Assembly: GCA_022835495.1 (NCBI GenBank) | Contig: BQOK01000001.1 | Span: 2,108,001-2,172,000 of the forward strand | DNA length: 64,000 nt | Direction of reading: 5' to 3' | From: Oscillospiraceae bacterium | GTDB lineage: Bacteria; Bacillota; Clostridia; Oscillospirales; Ruminococcaceae | Position numbers and translations under genes: made by a program | The notes under the pieces: model-generated | Database searches by the model: none | Told to the model about the DNA's origin: nothing | What the model saw: the letters and a program-made list of their open reading frames with translations, nothing else | In this document: piece after piece, positions 52,873 to 60,425 of the stretch | Position numbering within the stretch: position 1 is the stretch's first letter | Layout of the letters: each line of letters starts with the position of its first letter

Positions 52873-53391
52873 CTAAAAATAGCGCCGGACCCGTTTCATA
52901 TAATCCAGATATTCTTCCCCAAGTTGCCCGATGCACCATCTCTCTTCCGAAAGAATGATCCAGTGCGCCGCCAGCTGAAACACCAGCAGTGCCGCGAACA
53001 GTAGCGCCGAGCGCGTCAGGGCCGCACAGCCGCAAAAATACACAAAATATCCCACATACATCGGGTTGCGGGAAACCTTGTAAATGCCGCTCGTGTTCAG
53101 CCCTTTTTCATCCGGCCTTGCGAACGCGGCGGCAGCCGCGGCAAGGATCGCCGCGCCCGCAGCGTACACCGCAAGGCCCGCCCAAAACAGCGGCGGCCCT
53201 GTCCGGATCTTCAAAAAGGCCGGGTAAAGAAAGATCGCAATGTTTGCCGCCTGGTAAACAAGGTAGGCAATGCGCTCATTTCCTTCCAGCGGCGCAAACC
53301 GCGCGGCGCGCCCCAGCGCCTCTTTGTTCATCGCACCCAGCAGGCCGAACCGTATGAGAAAAAGCGGGATCATCAGCAAAAATGCATTCAC
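52873..53391 (-). CDS. Isoprenylcysteine-methyltransferase-like membrane protein
   Basis: A 172-residue protein with about five hydrophobic helices. The C-terminal part has the SAM-binding pattern of this superfamily: GIYKVSRNPMYVGY and then SEERWCIGQLGEEYLDY. Bacterial members act on small molecules or lipids; substrate unknown. The start is GTG with GGGAGG 8 nt upstream. Confidence 0.85.
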   Translation of the reverse strand: MNAFLLMIPLFLIRFGLLGAMNKEALGRAARFAPLEGNERIAYLVYQAANIAIFLYPAFLKIRTGPPLFWAGLAVYAAGAAILAAAAAAFARPDEKGLNTSGIYKVSRNPMYVGYFVYFCGCAALTRSALLFAALLVFQLAAHWIILSEERWCIGQLGEEYLDYMKRVRRYF

Positions 53392-53484
53392 TCCGGCAGC
53401 CTCCCTTTCACCGCTTTTCCAGGGGGCCGCAAAAAGCCTGGCCCCGCAGCCTTTTTTATTTTACCATATCCCGCCCCAAAAGAA

Positions 53485-53519
53485 CAGGCGCCGCGGGGGC
53501 GCTTTCCGGCGCCTGCTTT
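53485..53519. terminator. Terminator of the PTS-IIC-like gene
   Basis: Stem CAGGCGCC/GGCGCCTG (53485-53515) with TTCTTTTG after it on minus and T5 on plus, 4 nt past the gene stop. Confidence 0.75.
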
Positions 53520-54581
53520 TTATTCCGCCAGGGCCAGATCGCCCTCTTTGATCCAGCCCTTTTTGCGCAGCAGCAGCCCGAACGCCCAGCACAGCACGGC
53601 GGGCAGCACCACGCAGATCAGCGCAAGGCCCAGCCAGTCCATGCCGGTAATGGCCGCGCGGGTGCCCGCAGCCACCTCGTTTGCCCAGCCGGTGTACACG
53701 CCGATGGGGCCCACCAGCCCGCAGGTGCCCATGCCGGAAGAAACCGCCGGGCCGTTCATTTCCAGCCTGAACACGCAGGTGGCGAGCGGCCCCGTGATCG
53801 CGCTGGCCAAAATGGCCGGCAGCCAGATGCGCGGGTTTTTCAGAATGTTGCCCATCTGCAGCATCGAGGTCCCCAGCCCCTGGCTCACCAGGCCGCCCCA
53901 GCGGTTTTCCCGGAACGAGAGCACCGCAAAGCCCACCATCTGGGCGCAGCAGCCCGCCACCGCCGCGCCGCCGGCCAGCCCTGTGAGCGAGAGCGCGGCG
54001 CAGATCGCCGCCGACGAGATGGGCAGGGTCAGCGCAATGCCGATCACCACGCTCACCACAATGCCCATCAGCAGGGGCTGCAGCTCGGTGGCCCACATGA
54101 TCACCGCCCCCACGCCGGAGGCCGCCGCGCCAATGGCGGGCGCCCACCAGACCGACAGCACTACCCCCACAAAGATGGTCACGAAGGGGGTGACCAAAAT
54201 ATCCACCTTTGTTTCTTTCGACACCAGCTTGCCCGCCTCGCAGGCCAGAATGGTCACCACCAGCACCGCCAGCGGGCCGCCAGCGCCGCCCAGGGCGTTG
54301 GCCGCCGCCCCCACCGTGATCAGCGAGAACAGTACCAGCGCCGGGGCCTGCAGTGCAAAGCCGATGCTCACCGCCATGGCGGGGCCCGCCACGCCGGTGG
54401 CGTAGCCGCCCAATTCGTTGAACAGGCCCAGGCCCAGCTGCGTGCCCAGCGTGTTCAGAATGGTGCCGATCAGCAGCGAGGCAAACAGCCCCTGTGCCAT
54501 GGCCCCCAGCGCGTCCACCCCGTAGCGCTTGGCGCTGATCTCCACATTCTTTTTGTGCAAAAAGGTTTTTACCGCATCCAT
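53520..54581 (-). CDS. PTS transporter subunit IIC-like protein (PfoR family)
   Basis: A 353-residue membrane protein with about nine hydrophobic segments, rich in Gly/Ala. The PTS_EIIC_2/PfoR type lacks IIA/IIB domains; C. perfringens PfoR is a member. Motifs include KRYGVDALGAMAQGLF (about 16-31) and LGTSMLQMGNI. Whether it transports a sugar is unknown. The ATG at 54581 follows GGGGAAGAGG. It has its own promoter. Confidence 0.85.
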   Translation of the reverse strand: MDAVKTFLHKKNVEISAKRYGVDALGAMAQGLFASLLIGTILNTLGTQLGLGLFNELGGYATGVAGPAMAVSIGFALQAPALVLFSLITVGAAANALGGAGGPLAVLVVTILACEAGKLVSKETKVDILVTPFVTIFVGVVLSVWWAPAIGAAASGVGAVIMWATELQPLLMGIVVSVVIGIALTLPISSAAICAALSLTGLAGGAAVAGCCAQMVGFAVLSFRENRWGGLVSQGLGTSMLQMGNILKNPRIWLPAILASAITGPLATCVFRLEMNGPAVSSGMGTCGLVGPIGVYTGWANEVAAGTRAAITGMDWLGLALICVVLPAVLCWAFGLLLRKKGWIKEGDLALAE

Positions 54582-54636
54582 GTTCCTCTTCCCCTTTTTC
54601 CTCACCGCGCCCTTTGCCGGGCGCGCATTTCCTTTA

Positions 54637-54664
54637 ATTATACTCGCCCGGTGATCTTTGTCAA
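54637..54664 (-). promoter_or_regulatory. Promoter of the PTS-IIC-like gene
   Basis: Read on minus: TTGACA (54659-54664), 16-bp spacer, TATAAT (54637-54642). Confidence 0.88.
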
Positions 54665-54680
54665 GAAAATCGCAGGGCAC

Positions 54681-54709
54681 TTGCCGCCCTTCGCCGCCTC
54701 TGGTATACT
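54681..54709 (+). promoter_or_regulatory. Promoter of the esterase-like gene
   Basis: TTGCCG (54681-54686), 17-bp spacer, TATACT (54704-54709); divergent from the PTS promoter. Confidence 0.75.
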
Positions 54710-54798
54710 GGTAAAAACAGCCGGCGGCCCTGCTCTGAAAAAGCGCTTCTCCGTTTTTTGCGCGGGGCGGCCGGCCGCGATCTTTGGGAGGCCCCTTT

Positions 54799-55548
54799 AT
54801 GCAGACAAGCTATTATAAGGAATACAGCCGCTTTTTAAAGCGCGAGATGGAATTCAAGGTCTACGGCCATGCCGGGCAGCCCTGCCTGGCGCTCCCCTGC
54901 GAGGGCGGCCGCTTTTACGACTGGGAGGACCGCGGCCTTGCGGCCTCTCTCGCCCCTTTTATCGAGGGCGGGCAGCTTCGGCTTTTTTGTGCCGACGGCG
55001 TGGACGGCGAGAGCTGGCTCTCCGGGGGGGAAGGCCGGCCTCGCGCCGAGATGCAGGAGCGGTGGTTCAATTACCTCTGCGGCGAGCTTGTGCCGCGTGC
55101 TCTCGGGCTTGCCGGCGAAGCGGGCCGGGGCAATTGCCGCCTGCTCGCAATGGGGGCGGGGCTCGGCGCGCTGCACGCCGTGAGCCTGTATCTGCGGCGG
55201 CCCGCCCTTTTCTGCGGCGCGGTAGGCCTTTCGGGCAGCTACAAAGCAGGTGGCTGGTTCGGCGGGTATTCCGATGATCTGACCCTGCGCAGCAGCCCGG
55301 TGGATCTTTTGCGCCTGCTCCCCCGTGAAAAGCTCCCCACGGGCGGCCCCCTGCTTCTCTGCTGCGGGCAGGGCCCCTACGAGGAACGCTTTCTGGCCGA
55401 AACGCGCGAGCTGGCGGCGGCGCTTGCCGCCCGCCAGGTGCCCCATACCCTGGAGCTGTGGGGCGCCGACTCTGCGCACGACTGGCCCTGGTGGCAAAAG
55501 CAGCTGCCCATTTTTGTGGGGCGCGCCTTGGCCGCTCTGGGCGCTTAA
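54799..55548 (+). CDS. Esterase-like alpha/beta-hydrolase fold protein lacking the nucleophile serine
   Basis: A 249-residue protein with the layout of the bacterial esterase D-like family: YYKEYSRFLKREMEFKVYG at the N-terminus, the RRPALFCGAVGLSGSY stretch and a C-terminal SAHDWPWW histidine. The nucleophile elbow, expected as GCSMGAYHA-like, reads GAGLGALHA, codons GCG-GGG-CTC, so the serine is replaced by glycine. It may be a binding protein rather than an active esterase. Start at 54799 with GGGAGG upstream. Confidence 0.85.
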   Translation: MQTSYYKEYSRFLKREMEFKVYGHAGQPCLALPCEGGRFYDWEDRGLAASLAPFIEGGQLRLFCADGVDGESWLSGGEGRPRAEMQERWFNYLCGELVPRALGLAGEAGRGNCRLLAMGAGLGALHAVSLYLRRPALFCGAVGLSGSYKAGGWFGGYSDDLTLRSSPVDLLRLLPREKLPTGGPLLLCCGQGPYEERFLAETRELAAALAARQVPHTLELWGADSAHDWPWWQKQLPIFVGRALAALGA

Positions 55549-55565
55549 TCTCCTTTTCTTTCTTG

Positions 55566-55593
55566 GCAGGCCGCATGCGCGGCCTGCTTTTTT
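55566..55593 (+). terminator. Terminator of the esterase-like gene
   Basis: 9-bp stem GCAGGCCGC/GCGGCCTGC, ATGC loop, followed by T6. Confidence 0.9.
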
Positions 55594-55666
55594 GTGCGTA
55601 TCCGCCAACCTCCGCCGGCCCGATGCCCTGTTTTTCCGGCGTTTTGGAAAACTTTGCAAAAAGGCC

Positions 55667-55695
55667 TTGCCCTTTTTGCTCTGTCATGCTATTAT
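55667..55695 (+). promoter_or_regulatory. Promoter of the amino-acid ABC importer operon
   Basis: TTGCCC (55667-55672), 17-bp spacer ending TGC (extended -10), TATTAT (55690-55695). Confidence 0.75.
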
Positions 55696-55739
55696 TCTAC
55701 TGTGCTAAATTACTAAAGCATTCGAGGAGGGGTTTACTC

Positions 55740-56552
55740 ATGAAAAAGATTGTTTCCTTTTTGGCGGCCGCCGCTCTGGCGGCGGGCATGCTCACCGGCT
55801 GCGGCCAGACCGGCGAATCCGATTGGAAGTACGTGCAGGGCAAAGGCACCCTCAAGATCGGCATCACCTTGTTTGACCCCATGAACTATTACGACCCGCA
55901 GGATCCCCAAAAGCTCATCGGCTTCGACACCGAACTGGCCGAAGCGGTGTGCGCCAAGCTGGGCGTGACCCCCGAGTTTGTGGAGATCGACTGGGATCAA
56001 AAAACGGTGGAACTGCAAAGCAAAAGCATCGACTGCATCTGGAACGGCATGACCATTCTGGACGATCTCAAGGAAAGCCTGGATTTCTCTGTTCCCTACA
56101 GCGGCAACATGCAGGTGTGCGTGATCAACAAGGCCAACGCCTCTGTGTACACCACCCTGGAAAGCATGGCCACCGCCCGCTTTGTGGCCGAGGCCGAGAG
56201 CGCGGGCGCCAAAAGCGTTGAGGGCAGCGAAGCGCTCAAGGGCGCGCAGCTCACCGCCGTGCAGGCCCAGCGCGACACCCTGCTGGAGCTCAAATCCGGC
56301 ACGGCGGACGTGGCAGTGATCGACGCGGTCATGGCCTACGCCTCGGTGGGCGAGGGCACCAGCTACAGCGACCTCATGGTGGTGGAGGGCATCGAGCTCT
56401 CCAAGGAAGAATACGGCATCGGCTTCCGCAAGGGCAGCGATATCACCGCCAAGGTGAACGACGCGCTGCAGCAGCTGGCAAACGACGGCACCGTTGCCGC
56501 CCTTGCCGAAAAATACCCCTCCGTGCTCCCCCTGCTGGAAGCCAAGGGCTGA
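55740..56552 (+). CDS. Polar amino-acid ABC transporter, substrate-binding lipoprotein
   Basis: A 270-residue periplasmic-type binding protein anchored by a lipobox: signal peptide (1-20) with MLTGC, cysteine at 21. The SBP_bac_3 fold is seen in GTLKIGITLFDPMNY (about 36-50) and SKSIDCIWNGMTI, and the amino-acid motif region SLDFSVPYSG. GAGGAGGGG lies 7 nt before the ATG. The following permease and ATPase genes complete the importer. Specificity unknown. Confidence 0.95.
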   Translation: MKKIVSFLAAAALAAGMLTGCGQTGESDWKYVQGKGTLKIGITLFDPMNYYDPQDPQKLIGFDTELAEAVCAKLGVTPEFVEIDWDQKTVELQSKSIDCIWNGMTILDDLKESLDFSVPYSGNMQVCVINKANASVYTTLESMATARFVAEAESAGAKSVEGSEALKGAQLTAVQAQRDTLLELKSGTADVAVIDAVMAYASVGEGTSYSDLMVVEGIELSKEEYGIGFRKGSDITAKVNDALQQLANDGTVAALAEKYPSVLPLLEAKG

Positions 56553-56577
56553 ACCGCACCTTCGCCAAAAACCAAAA

Positions 56578-56608
56578 GCCGCCCGGGCATATCATCGGCC
56601 CGGGCGGC
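56578..56608 (+). repeat. Intercistronic hairpin between binding protein and permease
   Basis: 11-bp stem GCCGCCCGGGC/GCCCGGGCGGC with a 9-nt loop, 25 nt past the binding-protein stop, with no T-run. Such elements usually stabilise the upstream mRNA so the binding protein is made in excess. Confidence 0.7.
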
Positions 56609-56660
56609 CCTCGTGTGAATACGGCGGCCCTGTGCCGCCCTTGCAAGGAGTATCCCACCC

Positions 56661-57308
56661 ATGTCGTTTTTACAGGTTACGCTGGAACTGCTTCAGGGCT
56701 TCAAAACCACCTGCCTGATCTTTGCCGTCACGCTGGCCGCCTCGCTGCCGCTGGGCCTCGTGGTCTGCCTGGGTTCCATGAGCCGTTTTGCCCCCCTGCG
56801 CTGGCTCACCCGCACCTTTATCTGGATCATCCGGGGCACCCCGCTCATGCTCCAGGTCCTGGTGGTCTTTTATGTGCCGGGCCTCGCGTTCGGCATGCCC
56901 ATGCACAACCGCCTGGCCGCGGTGCTGGCGGCGTTTATCATCAATTACGCCGCCTATTTTTCCGAGATTTACCGCGGCGGCATCGAGGGCATTCCCCAGG
57001 GCCAGTGGGAGGCCGGGCAGGTGCTGGGCATGACCCGCGCCCAGATCTTTGGGCGCATCGTGCTGCTGCAGGTCACCAAGCGCATCCTCCCCCCCATGAG
57101 CAACGAAATCATCACCCTGGTCAAGGACACCAGCCTTGCCCGGGTCATCGCGGTGGGCGAATTGATCCGCGCCGCGCAGGACATCGCCGCCCAGCGCGCC
57201 CTGGTCTGGCCGCTGTTTTACACCGGCGTGTTCTATCTGGCATTCAGCGGCCTTTTGACCCTTCTGTTCGGTTGGGCCGAAAGGAAATTAAACTATTACA
57301 AGGGGTGA
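56661..57308 (+). CDS. Polar amino-acid ABC transporter, permease
   Basis: A 215-residue permease of the HisM/GlnP family with about five membrane helices. The EAA loop is EAGQVLGMTRAQIFGRIVLLQ-like (EAGQVLGMT, then QIFGRIVLLQ), typical of polar amino-acid importers. The ATG follows AAGGAG. Its stop overlaps the ATPase region's first possible ATG. Confidence 0.95.
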   Translation: MSFLQVTLELLQGFKTTCLIFAVTLAASLPLGLVVCLGSMSRFAPLRWLTRTFIWIIRGTPLMLQVLVVFYVPGLAFGMPMHNRLAAVLAAFIINYAAYFSEIYRGGIEGIPQGQWEAGQVLGMTRAQIFGRIVLLQVTKRILPPMSNEIITLVKDTSLARVIAVGELIRAAQDIAAQRALVWPLFYTGVFYLAFSGLLTLLFGWAERKLNYYKG

Positions 57309-57313
57309 TGGGC

Positions 57314-58087
57314 ATGGCAATCCTGGAAGTAAAGGGCCTGTGCAAGCGGTTCGGCGGGCTGGAGGTCTTAAACGGCATCGACCTCACGCTGGACCAGGGG
57401 CAGGTGCTCTCGATCATCGGTTCCTCCGGCAGCGGCAAGACCACCCTGCTGCGCTGCCTCAATTTTCTCGAACGCCCGGACGCGGGCGAACTGTACGTGG
57501 CCGGGCAGGAGCTTTGGGGCCCCGCCTGCACCCAGCCTTTGCGCCAGCGCAGGCTGCACTTCGGGCTGGTGTTCCAAAATTTCAACCTCTTCCCGCAGTA
57601 TACCGTGCTGCGCAACGTCACCCTCGCAATGGACCTTCTGGCAAAAGAGCGGCGGGGAAAATCCGCGGCGCGGCAGGCCGCGGCCGAAAACGAGCAAAAA
57701 GCCCGGGAGCTGCTGGGCCGGGTGGGCCTGGCCGACAAGCTGCAGAACTACCCCTTCCAGCTCTCGGGCGGGCAGCAGCAGCGGGTGGCCATTGCCCGCG
57801 CGCTGGCGCTGGAGCCGGATATCCTCTGCTTCGACGAACCCACCAGCGCCCTGGACCCTGAGCTCACCGGCGAGGTGCTGCGGGTCATCCGCAGCCTGAA
57901 AAGCAGCCGCACCACCATGATCGTGGTCACCCACGAGATGGAATTCGCAAAGGGCGTGTCCGACCAGGTTATCTTCATGGCGGACGGTGTCATCGAAGAG
58001 CAGGGCCCCCCCGCTCAGGTGTTCGGCGCCCCCCAAAGCCCCAAGACCCGCGCGTTTCTCCGCCGCAGCCTCGAACAGGTGGGCTAG
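57314..58087 (+). CDS. Polar amino-acid ABC transporter, ATP-binding protein
   Basis: A 257-residue ATPase. Walker A GSSGSGKTT (about 36-44), signature LSGGQQQRVAIAR (about 152-164), Walker B ILCFDEPTSALDPE. The ATG at 57314 is chosen because AAGGGG is 8 nt upstream; an ATG at 57308 is too close. It lies 5 nt after the permease stop. Confidence 0.95.
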   Translation: MAILEVKGLCKRFGGLEVLNGIDLTLDQGQVLSIIGSSGSGKTTLLRCLNFLERPDAGELYVAGQELWGPACTQPLRQRRLHFGLVFQNFNLFPQYTVLRNVTLAMDLLAKERRGKSAARQAAAENEQKARELLGRVGLADKLQNYPFQLSGGQQQRVAIARALALEPDILCFDEPTSALDPELTGEVLRVIRSLKSSRTTMIVVTHEMEFAKGVSDQVIFMADGVIEEQGPPAQVFGAPQSPKTRAFLRRSLEQVG

Positions 58088-58130
58088 CGGCTCCGGGCGC
58101 GCCCTGGCGCTGCCCGTTCTTTCCCGCAGG

Positions 58131-58176
58131 CTGGCCCCGGGCCGGGATAAATTCCCGCCCGTGGGCCAGTTTTTTC
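58131..58176 (+). terminator. Terminator of the importer operon
   Basis: Long interrupted stem (CTGGCCC/GGGCCAG outer, GGGAT/ATTCCC inner; 58131-58169) followed by T7. Its T-run abuts the -35 of the next promoter. Confidence 0.85.
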
Positions 58177-58205
58177 TTGTCAGGGGGCGCGGCGTGTGCT
58201 ATTCT
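58177..58205 (+). promoter_or_regulatory. Promoter of ddh
   Basis: TTGTCA (58177-58182), 17-bp spacer ending TGC, TATTCT (58200-58205). Confidence 0.75.
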
Positions 58206-58263
58206 TGTAACGTAAAAACGGGCGCGCCCCGCTTTTGAATGCATTGAGTGGAGGGAAATAACT

Positions 58264-59250
58264 ATGAGTATCCGCATTGGCATCATGGGTTACGGCAACC
58301 TGGGCCGCGGGGTGGAGTGCGCGGTGCGCCAAAACCCGGACATGGAGCTTGCCGCCATCTTTACCCGCCGTGACCCCGCCGGGGTTCATCCCCTGACCCC
58401 CGGCGCAAACGTTCTGCCCGCCGAAAAGGCCGAGGCCATGAAAGACGCAGTCGACGTGCTGATCCTGTGCGGCGGCAGCGCCACCGACCTCCCCGCACAG
58501 ACCCCGCACTTTGCCCAGTGGTTCACGGTGATCGACAGCTTCGATACCCACGCCAGGATCCCCGAACACTTTGCCGCCGTGGACGCGGCCGCCCGCGCCG
58601 CCGGCACCCTGGGCATTATCTCGGTGGGCTGGGATCCGGGCCTGTTCTCGCTGAACCGGGCGTACGCCGCGGCGGTGCTGCCCCAGGGCGAAAGCTATAC
58701 CTTCTGGGGCAAGGGCGTCAGCCAGGGCCATTCAGACGCCATCCGCCGCATCGAGGGCGTGCTGGACGCGCGGCAGTACACCATTCCGGTGGAAAGCGCC
58801 CTGGCCGCCGTGCGTGCGGGCAGCCAGCCCACCCTCACCACCCGGCAAAAGCACACCCGCGAGTGCTTTGTGGTGGCCGCCCCCGGCGCCGATCTTGCCC
58901 GCATCGAGCGCGAGATCAAACAAATGCCCAACTATTTTGCCGATTACGACACCACCGTTCATTTCATCACCGCCCAGCAGCTGGCGGCCGGGCACGCGGG
59001 CCTGCCCCACGGCGGCACGGTGCTGCGCTCGGGCCGCACCGGCTGGGAAAATGAGCACAGCCATGTGGTGGAATACAGCCTCAAGCTGGATTCCAACCCC
59101 GAATTCACCTCCAGCGTTATCGTGGCCTATGCCCGTGCCGCTTACCGGCTGCGCCAGGCGGGCGAGACCGGCTGCCGCACCGTGCTGGACATCGCCCCCG
59201 CCCTGCTCAGCCCCCTTCCGGCGGACGAACTGCGCCGCGAGCTGCTCTGA
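58264..59250 (+). CDS. ddh: meso-Diaminopimelate D-dehydrogenase
   Basis: One-step reductive amination of tetrahydrodipicolinate to meso-DAP, the cell-wall and lysine precursor. It has 328 residues. NADPH-binding GIMGYGNLGRGVE opens the protein; the pattern GWDPGLFSLNR (about 122-132) and FWGKGVSQGHSDAIRR (about 142-157) are hallmarks of the enzyme. This suggests DAP-type peptidoglycan. GGAGG is 8 nt upstream of the ATG. Confidence 0.95.
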   Translation: MSIRIGIMGYGNLGRGVECAVRQNPDMELAAIFTRRDPAGVHPLTPGANVLPAEKAEAMKDAVDVLILCGGSATDLPAQTPHFAQWFTVIDSFDTHARIPEHFAAVDAAARAAGTLGIISVGWDPGLFSLNRAYAAAVLPQGESYTFWGKGVSQGHSDAIRRIEGVLDARQYTIPVESALAAVRAGSQPTLTTRQKHTRECFVVAAPGADLARIEREIKQMPNYFADYDTTVHFITAQQLAAGHAGLPHGGTVLRSGRTGWENEHSHVVEYSLKLDSNPEFTSSVIVAYARAAYRLRQAGETGCRTVLDIAPALLSPLPADELRRELL

Positions 59251-59302
59251 CCCGCGCCCCCCTTCCGGGCGGCCCGCAAGCTTAAAAGGAGGCCCGCGCG
59301 CC

Positions 59303-59995
59303 ATGAAAGTGACCCATCTGTATCACAGCGGTTTTTTGGTGGAATTGAAGCACACCCTGCTTTTGTTCGACTGGTACAAGGGCCAGCTGCCCCCGCTGGA
59401 CGCCCAAAAACCGCTGTACGTGTTCGTCTCGCACGTTCACCCCGACCACTACGACCCCGCCATCTGGAAGCTGTACAAAGAGCATCCAGCCGTTCGCTAC
59501 ATCCTGCACAAAAAGGTCCCGATCCACCACGGGGCGGAGCTTTTGCGGGTGGGCTCCCGCGAAACGCATTCGCTGGAAGGGCTTTCCATCCAAACCCTTC
59601 GTTCCACCGATACAGGCTGTGCCTTTGTGGTGGAAGCCGAGGGCCTGCGGTTTTATCATGCGGGCGATCTGAACTGGTGGCACTGGGAAGGCGAAAGCCA
59701 GGCCTCCAACGCCTGGCAGGACAAAGCCTTTCACGAAGAGCTGGCCCGGATCGCAGGCGCCCGGTTCGACTGCGCGTTTTTGCCTCTCGATCCCCGGCAG
59801 GAGGCGGCGGCGCCCTGGGGCTTTGTCGATTTTTTAAAGGCCTGCCCCACCGCCCATGCCTTTCCCATGCACTATTGGGGCGACCGGGCCGCCATGCTGG
59901 CCTACCTCCCGCTGCCCCAGCTCGCCCCGTTTGCCGGGCAGATCGTCACGGCTGATGTTTGGCAAAGTGAAAAGGAGGATCCTCATGAACTTTAA
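59303..59995 (+). CDS. MBL-fold metallo-hydrolase
   Basis: A 230-residue metallo-beta-lactamase superfamily protein. The first metal site reads SHVHPDHYDP (about 43-52), and other ligands include HAGDLNWWHWEG and the C-terminal FPMHYWGD. This resembles the UlaG-like branch without being the lactonase itself. AAAAGGAGG lies 10 nt upstream. It overlaps the next gene by 11 nt, so they are coupled; a role in detoxification is only an inference. Confidence 0.88.
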   Translation: MKVTHLYHSGFLVELKHTLLLFDWYKGQLPPLDAQKPLYVFVSHVHPDHYDPAIWKLYKEHPAVRYILHKKVPIHHGAELLRVGSRETHSLEGLSIQTLRSTDTGCAFVVEAEGLRFYHAGDLNWWHWEGESQASNAWQDKAFHEELARIAGARFDCAFLPLDPRQEAAAPWGFVDFLKACPTAHAFPMHYWGDRAAMLAYLPLPQLAPFAGQIVTADVWQSEKEDPHEL

Positions 59996-60356
59996 AATGA
60001 TCCACGAAAACTACAATGTGAGCGACCTGCAGCGCTCGCTGGTCTTTTACGAAAAGGCGCTGGGCCTTACCGAGGTGCGCCGCAAGGCCGCCGCAGACGG
60101 CTCCTATATCATCGTGTATGTGGCGAATGCCGAAAGCAGCTTTGAGCTGGAGCTCACCTGGCTGCGCGACCACCCCGGCGCTTACGACCTGGGCGAGTGC
60201 GAGTTCCACCTGGCCTTCCAGGCGGATGACTACGAAGCCGCCCATCAAAAGCACGCCGCCATGGGCTGCATCTGCTTTGAAAATCCGGCCATGGGCATTT
60301 ATTTCATCCAGGACCCGGACGGCTACTGGCTCGAAATCGTCCCCCCGCACAAATGA
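59985..60356 (+). CDS. gloA: Lactoylglutathione lyase (glyoxalase I), VOC family
   Basis: A 123-residue VOC protein that isomerises the methylglyoxal-thiol adduct. All four metal ligands are present: H in MIHENYNV, E in ELELTW, H in EFHLAF, and E in DPDGYWLEIV. Length and motifs match bacterial glyoxalase I. The thiol may not be glutathione in this organism. AAAAGGAGG precedes the ATG. Confidence 0.92.
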   Translation: MNFKMIHENYNVSDLQRSLVFYEKALGLTEVRRKAAADGSYIIVYVANAESSFELELTWLRDHPGAYDLGECEFHLAFQADDYEAAHQKHAAMGCICFENPAMGIYFIQDPDGYWLEIVPPHK

Positions 60357-60358
60357 TT

Positions 60359-60411
60359 CAAAAGCCGAAAGGCCCCGGCGCACGCTGTGCGCCGGGGCCT
60401 TTCGGCTTTTG
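60359..60411. terminator. Very long bidirectional terminator hairpin
   Basis: Perfect 24-bp stem (60359-60382 with 60388-60411) and 5-nt loop, ending in CTTTTG and followed by a T-rich stretch. It lies between the convergent gloA and MATE genes; the latter ends 15 nt away. Confidence 0.9.
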
Positions 60412-60425
60412 ATCCGTTTTTGTTT

